From NCBI RefSeq assembly GCF_037975245.1, contig NC_092579.1:12262678-12326677 (forward strand): DNA of 64,000 nt, written 5' to 3'. This stretch comes from Apostichopus japonicus (taxonomy: Eukaryota > Echinodermata > Holothuroidea > Aspidochirotida > Stichopodidae). Shown here piece by piece: positions 30,721 through 41,357 of the stretch (position 1 is the stretch's first letter; every line of letters begins with the position of its first letter). The notes beneath the pieces were generated by a model. It was not told the DNA's origin. It ran no database searches and worked only from the letters and a program-made list of their open reading frames with translations. A program made the position numbers and the translations under genes.

Positions 30721-31759
30721 TATGAACCACTGAATCAAGAACTACTGGAGACTAATAATTCTTCACATCCTTGGCTAGATGAAGTAATAGTTTCTAATAC
30801 AAACGGTATACTTTATCAATCCCGTTCTTGAACCATTGGCCAGAAAATTGTGTCCTTTCTGGAGAGAAGCATTGAAGGAGAACCGGACTGATGGTGTGCT
30901 ATTAATAATAATCCCTCTGCCTAATACAAATACCAAAGTATTTAATTAAAAAATAGTGAATTGCACATAAAGCTCCTAAGGCGACATCTTTGCTCTAGGT
31001 AAGTTTAACTCTTTTCACAACACTTAGGACGACATAGCATAAACTCACCACTTAGGGCGACAATGGTGATTTAGTGTAATTTTGTCACACTGGACGATTA
31101 AATACAATTAACTAGTTAATTAATTTCACATATACATGTCACCCTATGTGAAATTAACTCTTTCCACAACACTTAATAAATTAATAAATTGTGAAAGACA
31201 TAACACCAGAGATGTACAGTCAATATGAAAAGATGCCTGTATACAGTATTTAGAACTGCTCAATGGGATCATTTCAACGCAAGCTGGATTCTAAACCTGA
31301 AAATTTCCAACGTATGAATTCTGGCCATTAACTTACATCACTAATAGTTTCAGAATTTGACTACTGTTCATTTGTCAGTTTATTGAGTTATCGTAATGAC
31401 AGGCTCTTAGCATTACACTCATAAACACACATACTGCTACTTCACAAAATGCATTGTGTTACGTATTGAAACAATTTTACATAACACAAAACAGCATGGA
31501 ATGAAAACAATATGGCAAAAACAGGGAGTTTGCAGGAACTCACCAAGACTCACAAAAGCCTTCAAGATCTTTGCAATCTAGACACACCTGAAGGTGCCCC
31601 TGCATACTCAAGATACCTCTTTTAAAAATGACTAATTCCCTGCAAACCTAAGCAAATTCCCAATCAGTTTCAATGTTAAAGGTAGTCTGTATATGCCCCA
31701 AATTATAGGATGCTATAATTGCTAGAAGTTTTTAACAAGTTACTTTCATGTAGGCCCTT
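30721..31759. other. Unassigned stretch
   Basis: No gene is recognised. At about 30975-31100 a motif of the form CACTTAGGGCGACAATGG recurs in degenerate form (CTAAGGCGACATC, CTTAGGACGACATAG), possibly an old tandem repeat. Confidence 0.3.
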
Positions 31760-31992
31760 AGTCCAAATTGTTCTCAGACATTCTTAATGATCACACAAGA
31801 TGACTGAATGTCCCCGTGAGGTAAATTTCCTCAAAAGTTGTAATAAAAACAGTTTATAGAATTTTGACCAAAGGTGACCAAATTTGAATATTTGGGCCAA
31901 CATGGCATAAATTTAAATAATACATTGAAAAGTTCACTTATTTTTTGGGGGGTTGCTTTGATGCTTTTCACAGAACCATCTATATCTCTTAC

Positions 31993-32231
31993 TCATCTAA
32001 AAGTTTGCACTGGCTTTGGTTACAGGAAGTGCATGATGATGTGTAAACTGCACCAAGGAATTCTAATGCATCCTCCTGTGCAGTTGAATCAAACTCTGGA
32101 AGAATCTGTTTCAACCTTGCGAGACAGGAGGCCCATGAAGTTCAGGTTGAAATTGCGTGGAAGAGAGCTTTGATTATTTCCATTAATTCAGAGCTATGTC
32201 CATCATAGTGTTAAATGATGCTGCAAAGAAG
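31993..32231 (-). pseudogene. Exon-like piece with a USP-like box (tentative)
   Basis: Bounded by an acceptor (CCTTCTTTTATAG) and a donor (GATGA then GTAAGA). In one frame it encodes MEIIKALFHAIST, a TGA, then LARLKQILPEFDSTAQEDAL continuing EFLGAVYTSSCTSC. The QEDALEFL segment after L..LKQ.LPEF resembles the QQDA.EFL box of ubiquitin-specific proteases. The catalytic cysteine box is not visible and a stop breaks the frame. A decayed gene piece is likely; the USP reading is uncertain. Confidence 0.3.
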
Positions 32232-32461
32232 CTATAAAAGAAGGAAAATTTAGATTTGTAGGAAATCTACATCTGACATGGGTGGCTCATCAATATAAAG
32301 TTTAGGGTTGCAGCCTTCATTTGTATCTATTTTTTTATGATTGCTTGATGTTTCAAAGCACTTTCATGGAAGTCTGTCACTAGCTTCTGTAGCTGAAAAG
32401 TTACTCTCATCTAGTAAAATGATAAACACATCATATCTTAATAGCCATTTGTTGGAATATG

Positions 32462-32797
32462 CTACTGGGAGAAAGGAGTAGAGGTATCATGAACATGACA
32501 AAGAGAGTGCCCATGTTGGAAATCTAGTATATTTGGGGGATAATAAAACTTAAAACCTTCATTGTTGAAGTGAAAATTATTATATTCTGCAATAAGTGCC
32601 AATCCTTGGGATGGGGCTGGAACATCACAAAATGCCCCTTGCAATTGTGCCCATATAGGTTGGGATTTTCCCTTCTCCAGGCATAGGAGTTTGTCAAGGA
32701 TATGGTCCTGGCACAGTAAAAGACTTCCATTTTTCAACATTTCCAGGTGGGGAGGATCAAGTCACATGAAGTCTTGCACCTCCGTAGCTTGCAATCC
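32462..32797 (-). pseudogene. Exon-like piece, unrecognised, one in-frame stop
   Basis: Starts after an acceptor (CATTAAGGCAG). One frame is open except for a TGA at 32762-32764. It includes DPPHLEMLKNGSLLLCQDHI, AQLQGAFCDVPAPSQG and AEYNNFHFNNEGFKFYYPPN. The composition is clearly protein-like (mixed, aromatic, no low complexity), and phase 0 matches the 27-bp exon upstream at 32851-32877. No family is recognised. The downstream end is not defined; the frame closes at 32462. Confidence 0.35.
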
Positions 32798-32850
32798 CTG
32801 CCTTAATGAATTTATTTTTAAAGCTGCATGGGTTGTCTTAGGTTACTTAC

Positions 32851-32877
32851 CTTTACAGTAATAGGATTGCTTTGTTC
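32851..32877 (-). CDS. Putative 27-bp micro-exon
   Basis: Nine codons (EQSNPITVK) between a strong acceptor (GTTTTTATTTCAG) and a strong donor (GTAAAG then GTAAGTAA). Phase 0 at both ends is compatible with the exon-like piece at 32462-32797. It is too short to be secure, but both splice sites are consensus. Confidence 0.3.
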
Positions 32878-33402
32878 CTGAAATAAAAACATTTAACAAT
32901 ATTTAATGTGACTTTTCGAGCATGGCCAGTGATTTTCCACGATCAAGAAATTCACAATAACATGGATCTATATCCATAAAATAATGAAACGGAAAACTCA
33001 ACTTGAAATAGAAAAACCAGTATTCTTTGCAAGAGTTGGATATATATGCAATAACTGTGGGGCTGTATTGACCTTGATCATTTTTCTCCCTGTAAGAAGG
33101 TAACATATATTGTGAAAGAGAAATATAGAACATAGGTTGGGGTGGGAAATTGTGCGGGGGGGGGGGGGGCAGAGGTTTGTTTGGCCCCAAATATGCCAAA
33201 AGTTCCAATACGGTCACATTTGGTCAACATTTTAAACTGTTGTCATTACCACCCTGGAGGAAATTTACCTCACTGAGACATTCAGTCATCTTGTGTGTTC
33301 ATTTAGAATGTCTGAGACCAATCTGGAAATAAGAATCTCAAGGAATGTAATTTTTGAAATCTTCAGAAAAGTATGCTATAATTTGTTGCCTATACAGATT
33401 AC

Positions 33403-33503
33403 CTTTAATTCAAATTTCTTCTATTGGATATTTGAATCATATTCAAACTTGGGCTGCTAACCTCATCTGGTGTGTTTGTACTGATGATACTGGCTGCAAG
33501 TTC
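33403..33503 (-). pseudogene. Exon-like piece, unrecognised
   Basis: Between an acceptor (CTATATTTCAG) and a donor (TTAAAG then GTAATC), one frame reads ELAASIISTNTPDEVSSPSL then NMIQISNRRNLN, with a TAA just before the donor. It could be the most upstream visible piece of the same decayed gene as the exons at 31993-32877, although phases do not match cleanly (it ends in phase 2). Confidence 0.25.
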
Positions 33504-34720
33504 CTGAAATATAGAATAATTAAATTTATGGATCACATGCAACAGCTATATTCAACAACCTATCACAGCACAGGTCAGCAATTATTTGTGTTAGTACACT
33601 GTGGATATGTTCATATGTATATCAATTCCTTTTGTTAAAAAATTCTTTCTTGCAATAAAAAATTTAAATGCTCCGAGACATTTATTGGATATTGAATACA
33701 AATTTGCATTTTTTTCTTTGTTAATTAAGGAATATGTTAATACATAGAGGTCATACCAAATTCAAGATCAGATAAAATCAGATAAAGTCGGTCAATATCA
33801 GTCCCTATTCTGGAAATTTATGCCTCTATGAGGATTTCTGTGATGATAGAATCAATGTTGATGAAAGAATAAATGTGACTTCATGCAGTGTTTTACAACC
33901 TGTATAAAATTAATACTCCAACCACACATGCAAAGTGCAATGTGGTTCCCAGCTACACCACTCTTTAGGGAAATGGTAATTTGATGGCTGTTCTTGCTGC
34001 AAACTCAGTCTAGACAGTGTGTTAGATTATCAACTCAACCAACTTTGGCCAAGTTCCTGATATTGTCGGCTGCAAGCCAGGAATCTCATTGGGTTGCTGC
34101 CACCACCATGAAGATTTAAGCAGTATATCATTTCTCCTATAACAACAACATTGGAATTGTAAAGCAACATTACCGTAATGATGCTATATCGCAATTCCCT
34201 TTTGAATTAAGTAATATGTTAAGGGACATTTTCTTAATATTAGTTTGTTCAATATATGAAAAATCAACCAAGGTAAAATGCATTATGGTTTCCATGATGT
34301 AACATGAGTAATTTGTGTATGCGTTTGTTTGTGTGTGGGGGAGGGAAGGGGGTTTGCACACACTTAATAGTAATTAAGGCTCTACAAATATTAGAAAAAG
34401 CTGGAAATGATGATTGAGATGCAACAAACATGGGCGAAAGTGGAAAATATCTGCCAAGAAAACGAGACGGACCATTCCTGCAGGCTATGAGGTATCATTA
34501 TGTTAAGTATCAACTCAAATGGAATAAATTTTTCCGATTCTGTGTTTATTTATAGGAAATTTCAGCTGAACCTTATTTTGTCACACATCTCATCAATATG
34601 CAGCAAAATAATAGCACTGAAAACATTGCATTGTGTAACCAACCTGCTCAGCACAATAAAATTTAGTCATACCACATATGGTCCACATATGGTTGGTGAG
34701 CAATTGCAGATCAGGTTTTA
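33504..34720. other. Unassigned stretch
   Basis: AT-rich sequence without a recognisable gene or repeat. A GT-rich / G-rich patch lies near 34320-34350. Confidence 0.3.
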
Positions 34721-34990
34721 ATGTTAAGCCCTGCCCACTCATTTCGTTGCACGATATCTGCACCAAAAGCAATAACCACCCTCCTTAGCTCGTCATTGCT
34801 GCAAGGATCACCTCAAACCAAGCTACCATTCTTCAGATTGGAGCTAACAGTTATTAATGTTAAGCCCTGCCCACTCATTTTGTTGCACAATATCTGCACC
34901 AAAAGCAATAACGACCCTCCTTAGCTCATCATTGCTGCAAGGATCACCTCAAACCAACCTACCATTCTTCAGGTTGGAGCTAACAAGAGA
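34721..34990 (+). repeat. 136-bp tandem duplication
   Basis: Two adjacent copies with a period of 136 bp start at ATGTTAAGCCCTGCCCACTC (34721 and 34857) and differ at a handful of bases. A more diverged third relative begins near 35100 (ATGTTAACCCCGCCCACTC). Open frames across the copies are fortuitous. Confidence 0.8.
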
Positions 34991-35552
34991 ACGTCAGCTA
35001 AAATCTATTTTGGTCCCGCCCGTTACAAACATTCAATCAGCAGAATAAACCAGAGATTAAAAATGTTGTAATGGTCAAGCAACATGTGGATACTAGTTTC
35101 ATGTTAACCCCGCCCACTCATTACCATGCATGACATCTACACCAAAGGAAATAGTTACTATATGTGGTTTTACCAAGTTCATCTGGCAAGAAGCTAATTA
35201 GAAGTTGAACATTTAATTGCTGAGTTTCAAACTGACATCACATAAAATTCTCCTCTCGAAACTAAGCAAATAAAATCAAATATTTGAAAACATTTTTCTG
35301 GAAACTGGAGTTTTCTAATTAACTTATTCTTCTCTCTTTTATTGTTGGCAATTATGTTTCATTTTTTAAAGCCATTGAGTCAAAATTGATTTATTGTGTG
35401 AAGACAGCTACAGCCCTTACCCTCACATATGCCAGCACAGAACTCATCAAGTTACTGATTATTGTTAAGAAAATTATGGAGGAATCATGCAAATCAACCC
35501 CCTCTCCCGACCCCCCCCCCTCCCAAATAAAAAGACTGTAAAGGAATCTTAC
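34991..35552. other. Unassigned stretch
   Basis: Contains the diverged third copy of the 136-bp repeat start (about 35100-35160) and a C-run near 35510-35521. Otherwise nothing is recognised. Confidence 0.3.
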
Positions 35553-37934
35553 TTGTGTGAAATTCTTTAAGTAAAATGGATTGAATTTCTTCTTCAAAGG
35601 AAGGCCTGTGGAACTGTCAATATGTGTGTAGAGCCCTTTCTCATTCACAGCCTTGACTCCATACGGCCCAAGCCAAGAGTTTTCGAGCTTCCCTCCTCTT
35701 CGGGCATCCTTTCTAGCAATCCGGACGAGAACACTTATAGAACCAACTTTGAAGCTCTGAATAAGACAAAATCCAGCATATATACGTAAACACCATAATA
35801 CAATGTATATGTTGCCATTCATTTAACTACAGTGCAGTTTTCAATGCACAACATAGCATTATGTAATTACCTGTTTTGATTGCTGCCTTTAATCAAAACT
35901 CTTTTTTTGCCGTTCTTGGGCTTTGCCAATATTTTCTTTTACAAAACCTTTGATTATGTCCTGCGACTGTGACATGAGTTGAAAAACCCTCTCCCGCTAT
36001 GCATCGCTCCAGCAGGAGATTCTGGTTGGACAATGGAGTCTTCAATGTCGACTGGTAACAATGGCTCTCTGGATATATGAAGATAATTAACAAAAATTAT
36101 TCACAACACTTTGTTGACTGAAGAATAAATAAATTTTTATATATTTTATTTTCACTATTAAGACCCTGGAACCATAAATCTGAGTCACATCACATACTCA
36201 AACCAGCAGAAATATAAAACAAAAGTATATTCTGTGCTGTTATAGGTCCAAATTGCATACCAGCCCAAAATATGATATATAACTGAAAAACAAAACCAAT
36301 ATCAGTGGCATTAATTGCATGTATCTAAATTAATTGGCATGCTTTTATAGTTTAATGAATGTTCATCTTTTGTACTTGCTGTACTTACTTAGGTTTTGTA
36401 ACTTAAATAGGGTTATTGGTGGTCCTCTATTTCGCAGTTTTTCCCAGGACCTGGGATGTGTCAAATGAGATTTTATCCTATAGAGGATCAGTGTAGCTAT
36501 GCAGGATTTTTCCAAACTCTCTTGTCCCTGATTGCTTTTCTCCGTATATGACCTTTACAAATGTAAACCTCTATTCAGCAATGGTAGGTTTGAATTATTA
36601 CAAACCTTCCAAACGTCACAACGAAAGGAGAAAGACCTGTAGAACCATGTTTTGCTGTACGGTACCCCATGAGAATGTAAGACAGTGTTTCATCCCAGTC
36701 ATCTTGGTTTTGATTGACAACTTTGATGAGTGACATTTGCATTTTGCAGAGTTTGGTTGAATCTTTTTCATCCAGCCCATTGGTCTGTGGGTGGTAGCTG
36801 AAGGATACTATGTGGCCCACCCCTGTCATGTCAAACAGGGACTTGTTCAGAGCATTAACAAATTCTCCTCTTTGGTCTGAGATGACAATTTTCATGCACC
36901 CAAATCTAAATAAATGAAAAATTAAACAAGTTGTTAAAGAACTGGTTATGAGTAATGCAATAAACTATTGGCATCTTCAGAGTGGCCGTGTGGTTTAATC
37001 AGGAGATTCTTTTAGTACTTCTTTCAAAACAAGTACATTAAGCACTGACATAACACCTGGTCTTGGATGTACTGACCGTTATCCCACTAACATTTTATTA
37101 ACATTAACTTATAAAACAACTTCAAGAAATTCCTGTAACCATTTGGCCGCTTTCTGGGTCACAGGTAAAACTGAGAACAAATGCAGGTCTGCATAACTAA
37201 CTTCAAAAATATGTTATGTGAAGTAAAAACAAAGTAGATGGATATATACCTGGCCATGGTTTCAAACAGAAAGTTTGCAACGGTTTATGCTGTTTTGTCT
37301 CTTACAGCAACAGCCTCTGGCCATTTTGAAAAATAGTCACATAGGGTTATGATGTACTAATTTCCATTGATGGTCTCTGCAAGGGGTCCAATCATATCCA
37401 CACCCACCTAAAAAAAAGAAAGGAAAATAGCATTCAGAACCATACACAATCATACCAACTGATGTTCAAGTGATTTATGTCTGAGTTTTGTAGACAATAT
37501 AATGCTATTACGGATTTCCAATCATGCTGATATATATTTATTGAAAGTTAGCAAAAGATTACTCGATGACTGAATGTGCTAAAAGCAGGTATTCTTACAC
37601 TGCTAATAAGGTGCGTACAATCAACAATTCTTGTACAGAACAGAATGCTGTATCAAAGTTTGCAAATACTTTTGATACTGGACAGTGAAGCTTTTTTAAT
37701 TTCAATAATTTAAATTGCATGATTTTGGCTTTTCTTGATTTAAAAGTATTACTGCTCACACTTTTCAGCACAAAGCTCGGTGGCTGTTTATTGCTCCTGT
37801 TAGTCTAAACTCTTTGATCTTTTCCGTATCGATCTTCTTAGATTTAATGTTGAATTTTCAGGGCACAGTCCTGACGAACAATATTTTCCAATGATACTGT
37901 ACTCTTCATCGGTATCCAGCTCAGGAGAAGTCAT
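35553..37934 (-). pseudogene. Intron-containing integrase pseudogene, GIN/KRBA2-like
   Basis: Five pieces on the minus strand. E1 37800-37934: ATG start, acidic, then NLRRSIRKRSKSL. E2 37250-37407: VGVDMIGPLAETINGN, stop, YIITLCDYFSKWPEAVAVRD, stop. E3 36606-36905: ISDQRGEFVNALNKSLFDMT, SYHPQTNGLDE, TAKHGSTGLSPF. E4 35871-36068: EPLLPVDIEDSIVQPES, a frameshift, then a stop. E5 35553-35756: ENSWLGPYGVKAVNEKGLY, the GPY/F module. The DDE residues lie in VDMIG, ISDQ and GLDE. Intron borders are GT/AG and phases match (E2/E3 and E3/E4 phase 2, E4/E5 phase 0). The expected H2C2 zinc finger between E1 and E2 is not seen. Ty3/Gypsy-type integrases domesticated as GIN genes, and Ginger transposons, have this domain order. 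This copy is dead. Confidence 0.7.
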
Positions 37935-39256
37935 CTTGTAATATCAGATCGGGCTAAGTAAGTTAACGGTCTCAACTCCTAATGCTTAACCAAAGGCCAG
38001 AACAGTGCGTGCAAATATGCAACTACTAAGAATTTTGTGTGCCTGCGCGTTACACATTGAAATGTATTGCTTAGTATAATAACAAGCATGGCCTGTGTTT
38101 AACAAATTTATGTCTTGTTGATCACTTTTCTTTGTTTCGAACTTGGAACCTATTAAGAGTTTATATATCTTTTTTAGTAAGGTTATGAATTAATAACATG
38201 TTTGTCTACTCATTATTATTGCCTTTAAATGAATGTTTGATTGATGGTGGAGTGGCACCACCATTAAGAAAAGAACAACTTTTAGAAAATTTATAGATTG
38301 TCACACTTTTCTACCATCTTAAATATAATTTCCAGAATAGTCAGGTCTGGTCAATTCTAATTCATGAATTGCAGATATTAATTATATTTTTTTATTTAGA
38401 ATAGAAGTTCTGTACTATAATTTGAAAATTTGCTACCTTTGGCAACCGTGAAACGTGAACAGACCCAATTTCGAGGACGCTGATGTCAAACTCAAAGGTA
38501 TAACAAACTTTTGTAAAATTTTGAAGACTTGCAATGAGAGTTGTACAGTAAACCGCGAGAGTTGGCAGGCTTGCAAAACCCTAGCAATATAGTCTTCGAC
38601 TTAAACGATTTTTGCTGATGTACTGAGTCTAGTCTAAGTCTTAACCCTATCGTTTTAAACTTCAGCCAGTGGCAGTAGGCCAAATTGTATAGGCCTAATG
38701 GAGTTTTTGGCTGAAACTGTAACTGTGTAAGGCCTAGCTAATTTAGAACTAGCCTTATGGCTGATAAGTCTGTTAACAAATCTTCAATCAAAGCGTTGTT
38801 GCATAGCATGCTAGGTGCTTACCCTAGGAGTATCTTAGGCTCAGCCATTACCATCTTCCATATACTTATTGCAATACCAACTGACTCGACCTGTTGTTGG
38901 CCAAACAAGGGGATATTGAATATCTACCCCATTTGGTAATGCTAGGCATACTTAATGCTCCTCTGCACAAGTTCATGATTAAACACACAGAGTATTATTT
39001 CAGTGGTCAAGCCAAACATGTCTTCAAGCACAGGAAAGTAGTGCTGGCCATTAGATTTAGAGCACTTATGTTTACAATCATGTATGTTGACTGGTGAATT
39101 AATTAGGTGCGCTCAAGGAAGAACCCTTGTGGCAGTATTTGGGGTAGTTTATCAAGTAACAAATTCTTAATGCTCGAGTGAATTTGAGAAGGACTGTTTA
39201 TCTATAGACAGTCTTGGCCTTCATGCATAGCATTAGACCTAGTAATATGTATGGCC
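37935..39256. other. Unassigned stretch
   Basis: Probable 5' flank of the integrase pseudogene. Short open frames at 38492-38683 (minus) and 38757-38939 (plus) have no recognisable features. TAGGCCTA-type strings, common in echinoderm-like genomes, appear near 38690-38740. Confidence 0.3.
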
Positions 39257-39538
39257 GTGGCTATTCTTACGACTAGTCGTAACAATTATTTATAAAATAT
39301 TCTTACGACATAAGGCGAATTCAAGCGCAGTAAAGTAAATAAAGCATGCAACTGCGCATGTAGTAGGGGTAATCCTAACCCTACCTTTAACCCTAAACCC
39401 CAATCCTAACCCTAACACTAACCCTAACCGGAAATTATTGTTACTCCTGGTCGTAAAAAATAGTACTCCTGTCATAAAAATAACAACTGCGCATGCGTAG
39501 TCGGAATTATTCTTACAAACAGTCGTAAGAATAGCCAC
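39257..39538. mobile_element. MITE with 18-bp terminal inverted repeats and telomere-like core
   Basis: GTGGCTATTCTTACGACT at 39257-39274 is the exact reverse complement of 39521-39538. The 282-bp interior has further TTCTTACGAC copies near each end, two CTGCGCATG motifs, and from 39371 to 39429 degenerate CCTAAC/CCCTAA repeats. No coding capacity. A target duplication is not obvious. Confidence 0.75.
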
Positions 39539-41124
39539 TTTGAATATGTATTGCTATGCCCATAGCAGTACTAGTAGTAGGCTACTTCATATGGCCATAT
39601 TCAACTTCAATTCCTATGATTGAGATACACAGCTAATTGTCTGCATATAGGTCCATTAACTTTAAGCCTAACTCAGCCCAGCTACAGTCAGACTTAAGAA
39701 TCTTGGTTACATTGGTTGCACTGGTATAAAGTTCTACTGTAGGTCTAGGCCTAGGCTAGGCTTGTTATAACTCAGTCGTATAACTCAGTCGTAGGCCTAG
39801 ACATAGGAAGCCATATAGGCCTATGCTTGTTTGCTTTGATCTCAAATAAGTAGTAAGCCAAGCCTAAAATGGAACTAAACAGGAAATCCTGGACTTTATG
39901 ACCAAAACATGCCGATCTACTCTTACTGTCGTAATACTAGTTGTTGAAGCCTAGCCTAGTACCGATTAGTAGTAGTGCCTATGGCCCTATGCCTATCCCC
40001 ACCTCAAACAGCTTGGTAGGCCTCTAGACCGTCATGCAGTTGAAATTTTGTCTCCCAAATCTTTCGTCTTTGTAGAAACGAACTCCATCTCCATTTCGGT
40101 GGCTACATCAGGCCGCACAGCAAGGCAAGATGTTTTCTTTAAAACAATACAAAACCATTGTTAGCATACGCACGTTTTATACAAAATATGTTTGTAAAAT
40201 TGTATGGCAGTGTCGTCTGCACATTTCAAAAAAGTTTTTTGATTTAGGGTGGCATACACCTATTAGAGTCGATATCCATCCGCCCGATTGTTATTCTATC
40301 TCGGGAAATGTTCCAAAAAGCATCAGGAGAACATCTTTTTTTGACCCGTTATCAATCTTGATTTTGGTTTTTTATTTTGTGGCTTGCATGTTGAAGAGCA
40401 TGAATGACTAGAATGTCTTTACATATGTTATGTTTCTTCCTTGTCATCTTAATTGTTTATTTTAAAAACGTATGAAAACAGAAATTAAGTAAGAAGATCA
40501 TTCAAGAAGCTTTTAAGTGCATGGATGGGAGCCAGGGGCTGGGGAGTTTTGTAGTTGAGCCAAACTTGGTTCAATTTAAAGGCATTGAAGAGTCGCCCAA
40601 AACCACGTTCGGCGATCTGAAAAAGTTAACTTTCCGTGGCTTGCAAGTGATGATTTGTTCGTGTCGCTACAAAGTGCAGACAGCACAGTACGGTAATGAA
40701 ACGTGATACCTTGTTATATTTTAGCTGGACCTAAGATGTCCATCGCTGTATTGTCTGTACACTGTGTTGTAGGTATTGACCGCAGCTGTATGCACTGACT
40801 GTACACTAGTGTCTAATTACCGATGGTAGCAAGCTGTTTGTGTGTATTTTCTGGGATCGATGGTGGTGTCTAACACTTTTGTTACATCTCATTCGAAACT
40901 AGGTCAGATTACCGGCATTATACGTTTCTTTTTGCGCGAGTCTTCGCACCCTTTAAGTCCCCTTTAGGCCAAGATGGAAGATGCTTATCCAACCAATTTA
41001 ACATAACCCTCTCATACGCGAAGAGAACGGTGAAACTCTTTTTAACAGTATTTTTATTGATGAGGATATTAGATAGATAGAGATAAGATAGATAAGATAT
41101 GGACATTTTCCCTCTCTCACTAAT

Positions 41125-41126
<2 letters not shown>
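39539..41126. other. Unassigned stretch, possible exons
   Basis: Rich in AGGCCTAGGCC-like strings (39730-39830). Two plus-strand open frames, 40130-40411 and 40521-40706, have fairly coding-like composition. The second reads into a donor-like GTAATG at 40693 and includes PKTTFGDLKKLTFRGLQVM. Neither has a recognisable domain, and no consistent exon chain was found. Confidence 0.3.

Positions 41127-41203
<77 letters not shown>
41127..41203. repeat. (AT)n microsatellite
   Basis: Pure alternating AT for about 75 bp. A second tract lies at 41290-41354, separated by 86 bp of unique sequence. Confidence 0.95.
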
Positions 41204-41204
<1 letters not shown>

Positions 41205-41288
41205 TCATGATATGTACCTTAGGGTTAGATTAAATTTAGTGTGTAAGTCAATGTAACTGTCGACCTAAGGTATGATCCATACCTGTAG

Positions 41289-41289
<1 letters not shown>

Positions 41290-41354
<65 letters not shown>
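41290..41354. repeat. (AT)n microsatellite abutting a LINE 3' tail
   Basis: Alternating AT directly next to the ATTCATTCATTTATTTG tail of the minus-strand LINE that starts at 41355. The LINE either inserted at, or its tail expanded into, this microsatellite. Confidence 0.9.

Positions 41355-41357
<3 letters not shown>

Larger units (their letters stand above)
31760..33335. repeat. Inverted repeat pair of about 150 bp flanking 1.28 kb
   Basis: 31760-31905 and 33184-33335 are inverted copies. Both carry GAGGAAATTTACCTCAC, GACATTCAGTCATCTTGTGTG and GAATGTCTGAGA, in opposite orientation, with point differences and small indels. The segment between (31906-33183) contains putative minus-strand exons. 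The pair could be the long terminal repeats of a foldback-type DNA element, or two independent inverted insertions of one repeat. No target duplication is evident. Confidence 0.6.

Noticed and set aside
39371-39429. True chromosome-end telomere
   Set aside because: The repeats are short, degenerate and enclosed within a MITE with perfect terminal repeats.
40918-41208. 96-codon minus-strand frame beginning in an (AT)n-encoded IYIYIY run
   Set aside because: Its start is pure microsatellite translation.
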